Of a stretch of DNA of 64,000 nucleotides, positions 16,262 to 24,906 are shown in pieces (position 1 is the stretch's first letter; each line of letters opens with the position of its first letter). This DNA comes from UBA1227 sp045642705 (GTDB taxonomy: Bacteria; Bacillota; Clostridia; Oscillospirales; Acutalibacteraceae), in assembly GCA_045642705.1 (NCBI GenBank), contig JAZUJK010000002.1, forward strand, positions 1 to 64,000, in the 5' to 3' direction. The position numbers and the translations under genes are program-made. The notes beneath the pieces were generated by a model. That model did not search any database. It was not told the origin of the DNA and worked only from the letters and a program-made list of their open reading frames with translations.

Positions 16262-17602
16262 TTAAATTCCAAGTCTCTTTTCAAGAGCTTCTTTCTCGCT
16301 CTCATAACCCGGTTTTCCAAGAAGAGCAAACATATTCTTCTTGTAACTCTCAACTCCTGGCTGATTGAAAGGATTTACTCCCAAAATATAACCAGAAATT
16401 GCACAAGCTTTTTCAAAGAAATAAATCATATATCCGAGTTCATACTCGTTCATCTGTTCTGCCTCAAGAACGATATTAGGAACTCCACCATCATTGTGTG
16501 CAAGTACTGTGCCCTCGAAAGCCTTGCGGTTTACGAATGACATTCCCTTGCCAGCGAGGAAGTTAAGACCATCAACATTGTCCTTATCTTCCTTGATGAG
16601 ATATTCTGCATTTGGTTTCTTGAAAGTAACAACTGTTTCGAACAAGATGCGCTGTCCGTCCTGGATATACTGACCAAGTGAATGGAGATCAGTTGAGAAA
16701 ATAGCGGATGCTGGGAATATACCCTTGCCATCCTTGCCCTCGGACTCGCCATAGAGCTGCTTGAACCATTCATTCATCATAGTGTAAGAAGGCTCATAAC
16801 TTACCATCATTTCAACTGTCTTGCCGCCACGTGCCAAAACATTACGGATTGCTGCATACTTGTAGCAGTCATTTTTATTAATATCAGGATCCTGGAATGC
16901 TACTCTTGCATCCTCTGCGCCCTGCATTAGCTTGTCGATATCAATACCTGCAACAGCGATTGGAAGAAGTCCTACTGCTGTCAAAACTGAATAACGTCCA
17001 CCGACATCATCAGGTACAACAAATGTCTCATAACCCTCACCATCAGCGAGTGCCTTGAGTGTGCCGCGAGCCTTGTCAGTTGTAACAAAGATATGATCCT
17101 TGGCACCATCAATTCCATACTTCTCGATTGCGAGTTCACGGAATACACGGAATGCAATAGCAGGCTCAGTTGTTGTGCCAGACTTAGAGATGACATTGAT
17201 TGAGAAATCCTTGCCATCGATAAGTGACATTATTTCATTGAGTGTTGTCGAACTGATTGTATTACCTGAGAAGATAATCTGAGGTGTATCAGTTGCGAGC
17301 AAATTGTAGTTCTGTGACTTACAGAATTCGATTGCTGCACGAGCTCCGAGATAAGAACCACCGATACCGATAACGATGAGCACCTGTGAATTCTTCTTAA
17401 TTTTCTCTGCAGTAACCTTAATGCGAGCGAACTCCTCCTTGTCATAGTCGCGAGGGAGATCAACCCAACCTATAAAATCATTTCCAGGGCCCTTGCCTGT
17501 ATGCAAGAGTTCATGCGCAGCCGATACCTCGGCCTGCATTCCCTGGATGTCTGAATCTGATATAAAATCTGTCAAATAGTTTGTGAACAATTTGAGTGGC
17601 AA
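16262..17602 (-). CDS. pgi: Glucose-6-phosphate isomerase
   Basis: Interconverts glucose-6-phosphate and fructose-6-phosphate in glycolysis. The 446 residues match the short Gram-positive form. The signature SKSGTTTEPAIAFR and the sugar-phosphate site GGRYSVLTAVGLLP are present, as are IGIGGSYLGARA near the N-terminus and the late motif NPFNQPGVESYKKN. The start is a TTG at 17602 (PLKLFTNYL) preceded by AAGGAG; no better ATG exists nearby. Confidence 0.96.
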   Translation of the reverse strand: MPLKLFTNYLTDFISDSDIQGMQAEVSAAHELLHTGKGPGNDFIGWVDLPRDYDKEEFARIKVTAEKIKKNSQVLIVIGIGGSYLGARAAIEFCKSQNYNLLATDTPQIIFSGNTISSTTLNEIMSLIDGKDFSINVISKSGTTTEPAIAFRVFRELAIEKYGIDGAKDHIFVTTDKARGTLKALADGEGYETFVVPDDVGGRYSVLTAVGLLPIAVAGIDIDKLMQGAEDARVAFQDPDINKNDCYKYAAIRNVLARGGKTVEMMVSYEPSYTMMNEWFKQLYGESEGKDGKGIFPASAIFSTDLHSLGQYIQDGQRILFETVVTFKKPNAEYLIKEDKDNVDGLNFLAGKGMSFVNRKAFEGTVLAHNDGGVPNIVLEAEQMNEYELGYMIYFFEKACAISGYILGVNPFNQPGVESYKKNMFALLGKPGYESEKEALEKRLGI

Positions 17603-17637
17603 AATAAAACACTCCTTCTATATAATAGCCTAGTTAT

Positions 17638-17666
17638 ATTCTATACTATAGGCCTCACTTTTTCAA
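17638..17666 (-). promoter_or_regulatory. pgi promoter candidate
   Basis: Minus strand TTGAAA (17661-17666), 17-nt spacer, TAGAAT (17638-17643), about 35 nt before the pgi start. Confidence 0.55.
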
Positions 17667-17696
17667 GTCGTAGAGGGAGTGTTAAATGTCAAATTT

Positions 17697-18344
17697 TCAG
17701 TTCAAATCTAGGTCATATTGCGCAATTCTTGCTGCCTTCTGCCTATCCTCTATAACATCTCTTATATCGCACATCAGAAAGCCCTTGCGATATAGGTGTG
17801 TCACAATTTTATTACACTTATTCTCATCGAGAATATCATAGCTGGCAAAGCGAGTATCTATGATATGACCAATCTCATCATATGGATTAATTGACATCTC
17901 ATCAATTACCATTGATGTTATATCGCGAGAAATGCCCTTGGCGGATAGAGCGGCGCGCAGGCCAGCCACGCTTACATGCTTCTTGCTGACAAGCTCAGCT
18001 GCATAGATACGGGCAAAATGCTCGTCATCGAGCAGCCCGTTCTCTGCCAGCTTGTCGCATACAAACTGCGCCTGCGAGCGCTTATCCCAGCCAAATTTCT
18101 GGGTAAGCTTATCCAGCATTTCTCGCTGTGAATGATCGCGCATATCAAGCAAATCGAGAGCGCGCTCATACATCTTTTCAAAATTTATTTTATCGCAGAG
18201 AGTGGTCCATTCCTCTTCCGAAATCTCAGTATCATTATGAAATCCGGATGTGAGCCAAACCTTATCTGTCGTGGTGATAGAATACTCACCATCTATAGAC
18301 AAATGGACCTTATTTCCCCTGCCATGTTTCGCTGTTAATAGCAT
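17697..18344 (-). CDS. recX: RecA regulator RecX
   Basis: Modulates RecA filament extension. The 215-residue protein has the helical RecX repeats: ALDLLDMRDHSQREMLDKLT, then LAENGLLDDEHFARIYAAEL and the third repeat with LYRKGFLMCDIRDVIED. The N-terminal extension of about 80 residues is common in Gram-positives. It begins two nt after the recA stop, so it is translated with recA from the same promoter. Confidence 0.9.
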   Translation of the reverse strand: MLLTAKHGRGNKVHLSIDGEYSITTTDKVWLTSGFHNDTEISEEEWTTLCDKINFEKMYERALDLLDMRDHSQREMLDKLTQKFGWDKRSQAQFVCDKLAENGLLDDEHFARIYAAELVSKKHVSVAGLRAALSAKGISRDITSMVIDEMSINPYDEIGHIIDTRFASYDILDENKCNKIVTHLYRKGFLMCDIRDVIEDRQKAARIAQYDLDLN

Positions 18345-18346
18345 GA

Positions 18347-19471
18347 TTAATCATCTACCGTAATGTCGAGTACAGCCTTAGCTGATGCAGCAGTTGTAGG
18401 AGTTTCTGGTGCTGCAGGTGCAGGTGCTGCTACAGGAGTGTCATGTGTCTGGCCACCCTTGTAAGAAGCCTTCATCTGGTTAGAAAGATCACCTATGTGC
18501 TCCTTGACCTTGGCCTCTACCTCTGCCATAAATTCAGGATGAGAAAGAAGGTATTCCTTAACATTCTCACGGCCCTGACCGAGACGCTCATCGCCATATG
18601 AGAACCAAGCGCCACTCTTGTGAATAATATCAAGAGATACAGCGGCGTCGAGGATCTCGCCTTCTTTTGCAATACCACGTCCGTAGATAATATCAAATTC
18701 TGCCTCTCTAAATGGAGGAGCTACCTTATTCTTAACAATCTTAGCACGTGTACGAGAACCGATAAACTCGTTACCTGGTGCCTTGAGCTGCTCAATACGG
18801 CGAACATCAATACGCATTGATGCATAGAACTTAAGAGCACGGCCACCTGTTGTAACCTCAGGGTTACCATACATAACTCCAACCTTCTCACGGAGCTGGT
18901 TGATGAAGATAATAATACAATTTGACTTAGAAACTGCACCAGCAAGTTTACGGAGTGCCTGAGACATAAGACGTGCATGGAGACCTACATGGGAATCACC
19001 CATCTCACCCTCTATCTCTGCGCGAGGAACAAGAGCTGCAACAGAGTCAACTACAAGAATATCAATTGCGCCTGAACGTACAAGTGACTCAGCGATTTCA
19101 AGTGCTTGCTCACCATCATCTGGCTGAGCAACAAGGAGTGAATCTACATCTACACCGAGATTAGCTGCATAGACAGGATCAAGGGCATGCTCTGCATCGA
19201 TGAAAGCGGCCTCACCGCCAGCCTTCTGTGCCTCAGCTACAGCATGAAGTGCAAGAGTTGTCTTACCTGATGACTCTGGTCCATAGATTTCAATAATACG
19301 TCCCTTAGGTAATCCTCCGATACCAGTTGCGATATCGAGTGTAAAAGAACCTGTTGAGATAGCAGCAACGTTTAGACTTGCATTCTGTCCAAGACGCATA
19401 ACTGCTCCCTTACCATATTGTTTCTCAATCTGAGCTATTGCTGTTTCAAGTGCCTTATTCTTATCTGCCAT
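18347..19471 (-). CDS. recA: Recombinase RecA
   Basis: ATP-dependent strand-exchange protein and SOS co-protease. The ATG at 19471 (MADKNKALETAIAQIEKQYG) is preceded by GGAGG and gives 374 residues; an extension to 19486 lacks a site. Walker A is GPESSGKTT; the DNA-binding loop region contains INQLREKVGVMYGNPE and GGRALKFY. The C-terminal tail is an Ala/Pro-rich stretch ending in acidic residues, as is common. A promoter and candidate LexA site lie upstream. Confidence 0.98.
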   Translation of the reverse strand: MADKNKALETAIAQIEKQYGKGAVMRLGQNASLNVAAISTGSFTLDIATGIGGLPKGRIIEIYGPESSGKTTLALHAVAEAQKAGGEAAFIDAEHALDPVYAANLGVDVDSLLVAQPDDGEQALEIAESLVRSGAIDILVVDSVAALVPRAEIEGEMGDSHVGLHARLMSQALRKLAGAVSKSNCIIIFINQLREKVGVMYGNPEVTTGGRALKFYASMRIDVRRIEQLKAPGNEFIGSRTRAKIVKNKVAPPFREAEFDIIYGRGIAKEGEILDAAVSLDIIHKSGAWFSYGDERLGQGRENVKEYLLSHPEFMAEVEAKVKEHIGDLSNQMKASYKGGQTHDTPVAAPAPAAPETPTTAASAKAVLDITVDD

Positions 19472-19498
19472 GTTAAGTTCCTCCAATCAGAACATTAC

Positions 19499-19512
19499 AA
19501 TACAAATGTTCG
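19499..19512 (-). promoter_or_regulatory. Candidate LexA/SOS operator before recA
   Basis: On the minus strand CGAACATTTGTATT resembles the Gram-positive LexA box CGAACRNRYGTTYC, with a good left half and a weak right half. It lies directly downstream of the -10 box. A perfect inverted repeat GAACATT...AATGTTC (19490-19511) overlaps it and reaches toward the ribosome binding site. Confidence 0.45.
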
Positions 19513-19522
19513 GTTTGGTTTC

Positions 19523-19551
19523 ATTATACATAGAGAAAAACATAAAATCAA
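19523..19551 (-). promoter_or_regulatory. recA promoter
   Basis: Minus strand TTGATT (19546-19551), 17-nt spacer and perfect TATAAT (19523-19528), 50-80 nt before the recA ATG. Confidence 0.75.
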
Positions 19552-19623
19552 CCCATATTTTCAAAAAATACCGCATATGTACCAAAATTGGGACAACCGG
19601 CAAATAAGTTCGTTTTTTAGAAT

Positions 19624-19661
19624 AAAAAAAAGAAAGAGAAGTCATGTGACTTCTCTTTCTT
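19624..19661 (-). terminator. Terminator after tRNA-Gln
   Basis: Long perfect stem AAGAAAGAGAAGTCA / TGACTTCTCTTTCTT with a tiny loop, followed on the minus strand by a run of Ts. It starts three nt after the tRNA CCA end. Confidence 0.85.
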
Positions 19662-19663
19662 CA

Positions 19664-19737
19664 TGGCAGCGGAATAGGGATTCGAACCCCAAATAACTGA
19701 GTCAGAGTCAGTCGTGTTACCGTTACACTATTCCGCT
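19664..19737 (-). tRNA. tRNA-Gln (anticodon CTG)
   Basis: 74 nt including an encoded CCA. Acceptor stem AGCGGAA / TTCCGCT, D stem GTGT / ACAC, anticodon stem ACTGA / TCAGT with loop CTCTGAC giving anticodon CTG (codon CAG), and T arm TGGGG-TTCGAAT-CCCTA all pair. It lies between rpmB and recA and ends in a strong terminator. Confidence 0.93.
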
Positions 19738-19744
19738 ATATTTA

Positions 19745-19766
19745 AGGAGCTACGACTGTAGCTCCT
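19745..19766 (-). terminator. Hairpin after rpmB
   Basis: Perfect 9-bp stem AGGAGCTAC / GTAGCTCCT with a GACT loop in the short spacer between rpmB and the tRNA gene. The T tract is poor, so it may be a weak terminator or a processing hairpin that frees the tRNA. Confidence 0.5.
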
Positions 19767-19778
19767 ACGTTTGAAAAC

Positions 19779-19964
19779 TTATGCGCGCTGAACCTTACCT
19801 GAACGGAGACAACGTGTGCAAACGTATACTCTCTTTGGAGAACCATCAACGATAGCCTTTACTCTCTTTACGTTTGGCTTCCATGTTCTGTTTGAACGTC
19901 TGTGTGAGTGAGAAACCTTAATACCAAAGGAAACGTCCTTACCACAAAATTCGCATTTTGCCAT
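19779..19964 (-). CDS. rpmB: 50S ribosomal protein L28
   Basis: Large-subunit protein of 61 residues starting MAKCEFCGKDVSFGIKVSHS. It is the zinc-ribbon form, with CEFC near the start and CTRC near the end. GGGAGGTG precedes the ATG. Length and sequence are standard. It may be co-transcribed with the downstream tRNA-Gln. Confidence 0.97.
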   Translation of the reverse strand: MAKCEFCGKDVSFGIKVSHSHRRSNRTWKPNVKRVKAIVDGSPKRVYVCTRCLRSGKVQRA

Positions 19965-20058
19965 TATGTCTGCACCTCCCTATAAAGATATGCGGCTACG
20001 CCGCTTCAAATGCAACAGAGATAGTTTAGCAAAAAGCATATTAAAATGCAAGCATTAT

Positions 20059-20769
20059 TTAAAAAATCTTTAAATACTCCTCTGGGTTGTTGACGAAAAT
20101 ACCCGTTGCGCCTTTTCTTTTGAGAGAATCAATGTTGTGTTTTGGATTAAATAGAGGATCTTTTGGATAGAGCGGATCTCTTGTCCAGACACGAACATCC
20201 ATCTCTTCAAGTGCAAATTTTGGACAATCGAGATTTCTAATATATGGATGAATAGCATTGCAATGAACATTGTATGTTGCTGCATTTAGGCAGTCTAGTG
20301 CAGACTTGCCAAGGACAGCAACATTTGCATCGCTATTCATCTCTTTCATAAGACGCATTGAGTCTGGATTGAAAGATGAATAGACTGTCTTGTCCTCCAC
20401 ACCATACTTATTTATCATGTCGAGCACTTTCTGCTCCATTCCCTCGTATGGTATCTTGCTATTCTTGAGTTCGATATTCAAGTGCAAACCCTCAGCCATA
20501 TAAGGTTTTAAGAAATCAAGTACCTGCTCAAGGGTTGGTATTTTGCTAAATCTTTCCATCTCTGTAAAGGTAAAATCCTTTACGTTGCCAAATCTTGCAG
20601 TGGTTCGCTCTAGTGTCTCGTCATGAATTACTACAAGTTGGTCGTCCTTGGAGAGCTGTACATCCAGCTCAATTCCATATATACCAGGAAGTTTTGCTGC
20701 GGCTTCAAAAGCCTCTATTGTATTTTCTGGATATTTAAGGCTACAGCCTCTATGTGCCCATATTTCCAC
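20059..20769 (-). CDS. Glycerophosphodiester phosphodiesterase
   Basis: Hydrolyses glycerophosphodiesters from phospholipid turnover to glycerol-3-phosphate and an alcohol. The start is the GTG at 20769, with AAGGAGGGA five nt before it, giving 236 residues beginning (M)EIWAHRGCSLKYPENTIEAF. The catalytic HRG and ENT motifs, ELDVQLSKDDQLVVIHDE (metal and acid-base residues) and LNIELK are all present. The family's C-terminal VWT (here RVWTRDP) is also there. No signal peptide, so it is the short cytoplasmic type. It is divergent from the glucosidase gene. Confidence 0.93.
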   Translation of the reverse strand: MEIWAHRGCSLKYPENTIEAFEAAAKLPGIYGIELDVQLSKDDQLVVIHDETLERTTARFGNVKDFTFTEMERFSKIPTLEQVLDFLKPYMAEGLHLNIELKNSKIPYEGMEQKVLDMINKYGVEDKTVYSSFNPDSMRLMKEMNSDANVAVLGKSALDCLNAATYNVHCNAIHPYIRNLDCPKFALEEMDVRVWTRDPLYPKDPLFNPKHNIDSLKRKGATGIFVNNPEEYLKIF

Positions 20770-20834
20770 GGCTGTCCCTCCTTTTCTATGTATGCCATTA
20801 TACAAAAAATAATGAAAAATGCCAAGTTTCAGTA

Positions 20835-20840
20835 TATAAT
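20835..20840 (+). promoter_or_regulatory. Candidate -10 box of the glucosidase gene
   Basis: Perfect TATAAT 19 nt before the start codon; an ATGAAA at 20812-20817 with 17-nt spacing is a partial -35 match. It lies in the 89-nt divergent spacer to the glycerophosphodiesterase gene. Confidence 0.45.
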
Positions 20841-20858
20841 ATTTGCGAGGTGAAAAAA

Positions 20859-22547
20859 ATGGCAATAGATAATTCTTGGTACAAGGAACAGGTTGTTTAT
20901 CAGATCTGGTGCCGTTCTTTTAAAGATGGTAACGGCGACGGAAATGGCGACTTGCTCGGCGTACTTGAAAAACTAGATTACATCAAGTCACTTGGTGCAA
21001 CAGCAATTTGGTTCTCCCCTATATATCCATCCCCTAATGCAGACTGGGGCTATGACATTTCAGACTACAAGGATATCCATCCAGACTTCGGTGATCTTGA
21101 ACTCTTCCGCAAGGTTCTCGATGAGGCACACAAGAGAGACATGAAGGTTATCATGGATCTCGTTGTTAATCACACATCTTCCGAGCACAATTGGTTCAAG
21201 GAGAGTATGAAGTCCAAGGACAATCCATACCATGATTATTATATATGGAAAGACGGACGTGGCGGCGACTCCAAGGGAGGTACTAATCCTCCTAACAACT
21301 GGTCTTCCCTCTTTGAAGGCGGCGCGTGGGAATATAACGCAGACCTCGACCAGTTCTATATGCATGCATTTGCCAAGGGACAGCCTGACCTCAATATGGA
21401 CAATCCAAAAGTCCGCGAAGAGGTCAAGGATATCATGCGATTCTGGCTAGACATGGGTGTTGACGGATTCCGCGAGGATGTTATCACGTTCATCTCTAAG
21501 GATCCTAAATTCCCTAATGGCTTCCCACTTCCTATCGCTTGCGGAATCGAGCACTACAACAAGGGTCCTAATCTCATGCCATATCTTAGAGAATTCCGTG
21601 AGGATGTCCTCAATCATTACGACTGCTTTGTTGTAGCCGAATCGCCTATGACAGGCGCCAAGGACGCCTTAAAGTTCACTGTCGGTGACGACAGAGTCTT
21701 TGATATGATGATAAACTTTGAGCACATGAACGCAGACTGCTTCATGACAGACACAGTTCATCTCCCATTCTCATTAAAGAAGCTTAAATCTGCACTCACA
21801 TCTTGGCAGACCAAACTCTATGGCAAGGGTTGGAACGCTCTCTATATAGAGAACCACGACCATCCACGTGTTATCTCCCGCTACGGCAGTGAGAAATATA
21901 GGGTTGAAAGTGGCAAGATGCTCGCAACAGCTGCCTATATGATGAGCGGAACACCTTATATCTACCAAGGTCAAGAGATTGGTATGCTCAACAACCATCT
22001 TGATTCTCTCGACAAGTTTAAGGATGTCGTAACATTCAACAACGAGAAAGTATTCAAGAAATTTGGCGTGCCATCCTTCATCTATCTCAAGATTGCAAAT
22101 CTTACCAGCCGTGAAAATGCTCGCACACCTGTTCAATGGGATGCGACCAAGAACGCTGGCTTTACAACGGGCACACCTTGGTTCTATATAAACAAGAACT
22201 ATAAGAAGATAAATGTAGCGCACGAGGAAAAGGATCCTGATTCAATCCTCAATTACTACAGAAAACTCTTCCAGGTACGCCAGAATAACAAAGTATTTAT
22301 ATATGGTAAATATAAAGAATATTATAAGAACAGCAGCAAACTATATTGCTATGAGATGACAGACGACGAGCATAAGGCTCTTATCGTCTGCTCATTCAGT
22401 AGCAAGAAAGAGAAGTTTGTTGCCCCAAATGGATATGTTTTAAATGGCAAGAATATTGTTCTTAATAACTATAATGATGCAATAGATCACCACGAGGGCA
22501 ATGAGATTACGCTTCGTCCTTATGAGGCCATAGTTTATCTGTATTAA
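20859..22547 (+). CDS. GH13 alpha-glucosidase (oligo-1,6-glucosidase type)
   Basis: Intracellular hydrolase of alpha-glucosides such as isomaltose or other oligosaccharides. The 562 residues begin MAIDNSWYKEQVVYQIWCRS. GH13 motifs follow in order: DLVVNHTS (region I), GVDGFREDVI with nucleophile D207 (region II), the general acid in FVVAESP (region III) and ENHDHPR (region IV). The DVI after the nucleophile is the residue pattern associated with alpha-1,6 specificity, but substrates should be tested. GAGGTG precedes the ATG at 20859. It is a single gene without a visible sugar transporter beside it. Confidence 0.92.
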   Translation: MAIDNSWYKEQVVYQIWCRSFKDGNGDGNGDLLGVLEKLDYIKSLGATAIWFSPIYPSPNADWGYDISDYKDIHPDFGDLELFRKVLDEAHKRDMKVIMDLVVNHTSSEHNWFKESMKSKDNPYHDYYIWKDGRGGDSKGGTNPPNNWSSLFEGGAWEYNADLDQFYMHAFAKGQPDLNMDNPKVREEVKDIMRFWLDMGVDGFREDVITFISKDPKFPNGFPLPIACGIEHYNKGPNLMPYLREFREDVLNHYDCFVVAESPMTGAKDALKFTVGDDRVFDMMINFEHMNADCFMTDTVHLPFSLKKLKSALTSWQTKLYGKGWNALYIENHDHPRVISRYGSEKYRVESGKMLATAAYMMSGTPYIYQGQEIGMLNNHLDSLDKFKDVVTFNNEKVFKKFGVPSFIYLKIANLTSRENARTPVQWDATKNAGFTTGTPWFYINKNYKKINVAHEEKDPDSILNYYRKLFQVRQNNKVFIYGKYKEYYKNSSKLYCYEMTDDEHKALIVCSFSSKKEKFVAPNGYVLNGKNIVLNNYNDAIDHHEGNEITLRPYEAIVYLY

Positions 22548-22559
22548 TTTTAAAAAATA

Positions 22560-22591
22560 AGACCTTCACCAAACGGTGAAGGTCTATTTTT
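22560..22591. terminator. Bidirectional terminator, glucosidase / Mur ligase
   Basis: Perfect 11-bp stem AGACCTTCACC / GGTGAAGGTCT with loop AAAC and T-rich runs on both strands, between two converging genes. Confidence 0.88.
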
Positions 22592-24116
22592 ATATCTTCT
22601 TATAACGCTCCTCTGCGAGCTTGTCATATTCCTCGACGAAGCGCTGTGCAAGCACTGCATCAGACTCATAAGGATAATATTCTGTTCCACGCTTCAGTGT
22701 AGTCTCTGTGCCCTTACCAGTGATACAGATTACACGTGAATCCTTCTCGTCAAGTATTGCATGACGGATGCATTCTTTTCTGTCCTCGATAATCTCATAA
22801 GGACATACGATATGTTTTACAATCTCTGCAACGATATCCTCAAATGCTTCCTCACCTGTATCGTCCTCTGTCACATATACAAAGTCAGAATATTTTGAAC
22901 TTGCAGCAGGCTTATCGATACGGCGCTGGAGAGCTTTGCTACCAGAGCAGCCGAAAATTGTTATAAGTTTCTTGCCAACATACTCCTGCTTGGCCGAGCT
23001 GCAGAGTGCCTCCATACTCATCTTGTTGTGAGCATAGTCAACGATTACTACAACTCTCTTGTCCTTGCTTTCAAACTGCTGCATTCGGCCAGACACGCGA
23101 GCTTCCCACAGTCCGCTGCGAACGAACTGCTCTGGTACATCCAGCGCCATGCAGATTGAAATTGCTGCAAGGGCGTTCTCCACATTGAAGAGACCTGGCA
23201 TACCAATTGCAAATTCGCCATTATACTTTGGTGATACAACATTGAAATAGATGCCATCTGCCTTCTTGGTATATGCGTCACAATATACTGTGCAATTCTC
23301 ATCATATCCAAAAGTGATTACTGTATCACATTTTGATTTCGCATAACTTAGTATCTCATCTGCATGGTCTGCGTTCATATTGACGCAGGCCTTATTAGAT
23401 GCATCGAAAATCTTGAGTTTTGATGCGAAATAGTCCTCAAAATTTGGATGCTCAATTGGGCTGATATGGTCCTCACCGATATTGGTGAAACAACCAACCT
23501 CATATTTCATATCACGGACACGGCCATATTTAAGAGCCTGTGAGGATGCCTCCATCGACATGTATTGGAGGCCGTTGTCATAGGCATTTTGGAAGTGCTC
23601 ATAAATCTCAAGAACCTCAGGTGTTGTAAGGAGAGATTCCTGTGTGCTTGCACCATCATATATATCAATAGATGAGAGAATAGCGCAAGGCATCTTATCA
23701 AGGCTTGCCTGCCACTGATCAATAATCTCTTTTACGAAATAATTGGTAGTTGTCTTTCCCTTGGTACCTGTGATACCGATTGTTGTGAGCTTGTCTGTTA
23801 TGTGGTCATAATGAAGCATTCCAAGTACAACAAGAGAATAACGAATATCAGATACAATAACATATGGCGCATCGACATCATACTTCTTATCAGCGACATA
23901 GAGAAGCGCTCCGCTCTCTATTGCTGACTCCAGATATTCCTGCTTGAAATGAGCGCCCTTAACAATAAATATGGACTTGCCATATATCTTGCGGGTGTCA
24001 TAAGTTAGGCAATCAACCTTCTCATCAAGTATAGAATCTGGAATACAAGATTCTACAAGAATGCCTGCCTTATCAAGTGCCTCAATATAAGATTTTACTG
24101 CAACAGTCTGTCTCAT
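22590..24116 (-). CDS. Mur ligase, MurE-like
   Basis: ATP-dependent amino acid ligase of the Mur family, 508 residues. The N-terminal MurE substrate domain (about 1-105) precedes the ATP site GITGTKGKTTTNYF near residue 114. EASSQALKYGR and the MurE-type FTNIGEDHISPIEH follow. The C-terminal domain begins near IVDYAHNKMSMEALC. The family motif that selects meso-diaminopimelate (DNPR) is absent; the matching place reads VTEDDTGEEAFED. Thus the added amino acid, or even the exact substrate, is uncertain. A ligase specific for another diamino acid or a second MurE paralogue is possible. It follows an ABC ATPase gene by 14 nt. Confidence 0.82.
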   Translation of the reverse strand: MRQTVAVKSYIEALDKAGILVESCIPDSILDEKVDCLTYDTRKIYGKSIFIVKGAHFKQEYLESAIESGALLYVADKKYDVDAPYVIVSDIRYSLVVLGMLHYDHITDKLTTIGITGTKGKTTTNYFVKEIIDQWQASLDKMPCAILSSIDIYDGASTQESLLTTPEVLEIYEHFQNAYDNGLQYMSMEASSQALKYGRVRDMKYEVGCFTNIGEDHISPIEHPNFEDYFASKLKIFDASNKACVNMNADHADEILSYAKSKCDTVITFGYDENCTVYCDAYTKKADGIYFNVVSPKYNGEFAIGMPGLFNVENALAAISICMALDVPEQFVRSGLWEARVSGRMQQFESKDKRVVVIVDYAHNKMSMEALCSSAKQEYVGKKLITIFGCSGSKALQRRIDKPAASSKYSDFVYVTEDDTGEEAFEDIVAEIVKHIVCPYEIIEDRKECIRHAILDEKDSRVICITGKGTETTLKRGTEYYPYESDAVLAQRFVEEYDKLAEERYKKI

Positions 24117-24130
24117 CTTAATTCTCCAAT

Positions 24131-24817
24131 TTATTCTTTATCTTTACTATCTGAAACAATTTTACCGTCCTGGAAACGTACGATTCTCTTGGCGGTTGCT
24201 GCGATACCATCATCATGGGTGATGAGGATAACAGTTCTGCCCATCTCGTGGAGTTCATAGAGCATCTTCATAACCTCAGCGCCAGATGCCGAGTCGAGGT
24301 TACCTGTCGGCTCATCGGCGAGGATGATTGGAGGCTTGGCAGCAAGCGCACGTGCAATTGCAACACGCTGTTGCTGACCACCAGAAAGCTGATTTGGCAA
24401 GTGAGTCATACGATGTCCCATGCCTACTCGCGCAAGAGCTTCCTCTGCAAGTCTTGCGCGTTCCTCTTTCTTGACGCCACGATAGATAAGTGGGAGTTCA
24501 ACATTCTCTTGAGCTGTAAGTGAAGAGATCAGGTTAAATCCCTGGAAGATAAATCCTATCTCACGATTTCTAATATCTGAGAGCTCATCATCTGTCAGTT
24601 TCTCAACATTCTCGCCCTTTAGCAGATATTCACCTGATGTTGGAATGTCAAGAAAGCCAATCATGTTCATCATGGTTGACTTGCCTGAGCCGGACTGACC
24701 AACGATAGCGACAAATTCGCCATCATCAATTGTGAGATTTACGCCGTCAAGTGCGTGAACCTCGTTCTCGCCCGGATTATATATTTTGTATAAATCTTTT
24801 AGCTCGATAAGATGCAT
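24131..24817 (-). CDS. LolD/MacB-type ABC transporter ATPase without adjacent permease
   Basis: ATP-binding subunit of 228 residues from the ATG at 24817 (MHLIELKDLYKIYNPGENEV), preceded by AAGGAG. Walker A is GQSGSGKST, the Q-loop is in FIFQGFNLIS, the signature is LSGGQQQR, Walker B is LADEPTGNLDS, and the H-loop is ITHD. The NLDSASG ending of Walker B and the FQGFNL context place it in the FtsE/LolD/MacB group that works with FtsX/MacB-like permeases. No permease is encoded next to it: the neighbours are the Mur ligase and rpsT. It may pair with a permease elsewhere, or serve cell-wall synthesis alongside the Mur ligase (inference). Confidence 0.9.
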   Translation of the reverse strand: MHLIELKDLYKIYNPGENEVHALDGVNLTIDDGEFVAIVGQSGSGKSTMMNMIGFLDIPTSGEYLLKGENVEKLTDDELSDIRNREIGFIFQGFNLISSLTAQENVELPLIYRGVKKEERARLAEEALARVGMGHRMTHLPNQLSGGQQQRVAIARALAAKPPIILADEPTGNLDSASGAEVMKMLYELHEMGRTVILITHDDGIAATAKRIVRFQDGKIVSDSKDKE

Positions 24818-24856
24818 TGCAAACTCCTTATAATAATAACTTATATTATTATATAG

Positions 24857-24889
24857 CAAAAAACGGCATTTGGCTACCCAAATACCGTT
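24857..24889 (-). terminator. Terminator after rpsT
   Basis: 12-bp stem AACGGTATTTGG / CCAAATGCCGTT (minus strand, one G-U pair) with a 4-nt loop followed by T6. Confidence 0.85.
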
Positions 24890-24906
24890 TAGTAAAGCAA
24901 ACTAAC

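Noticed and set aside
20770..20865. Longer N-terminus of the glycerophosphodiesterase
   Set aside because: It would run over the divergent glucosidase promoter and start, and the GTG at 20769 has a strong binding site.
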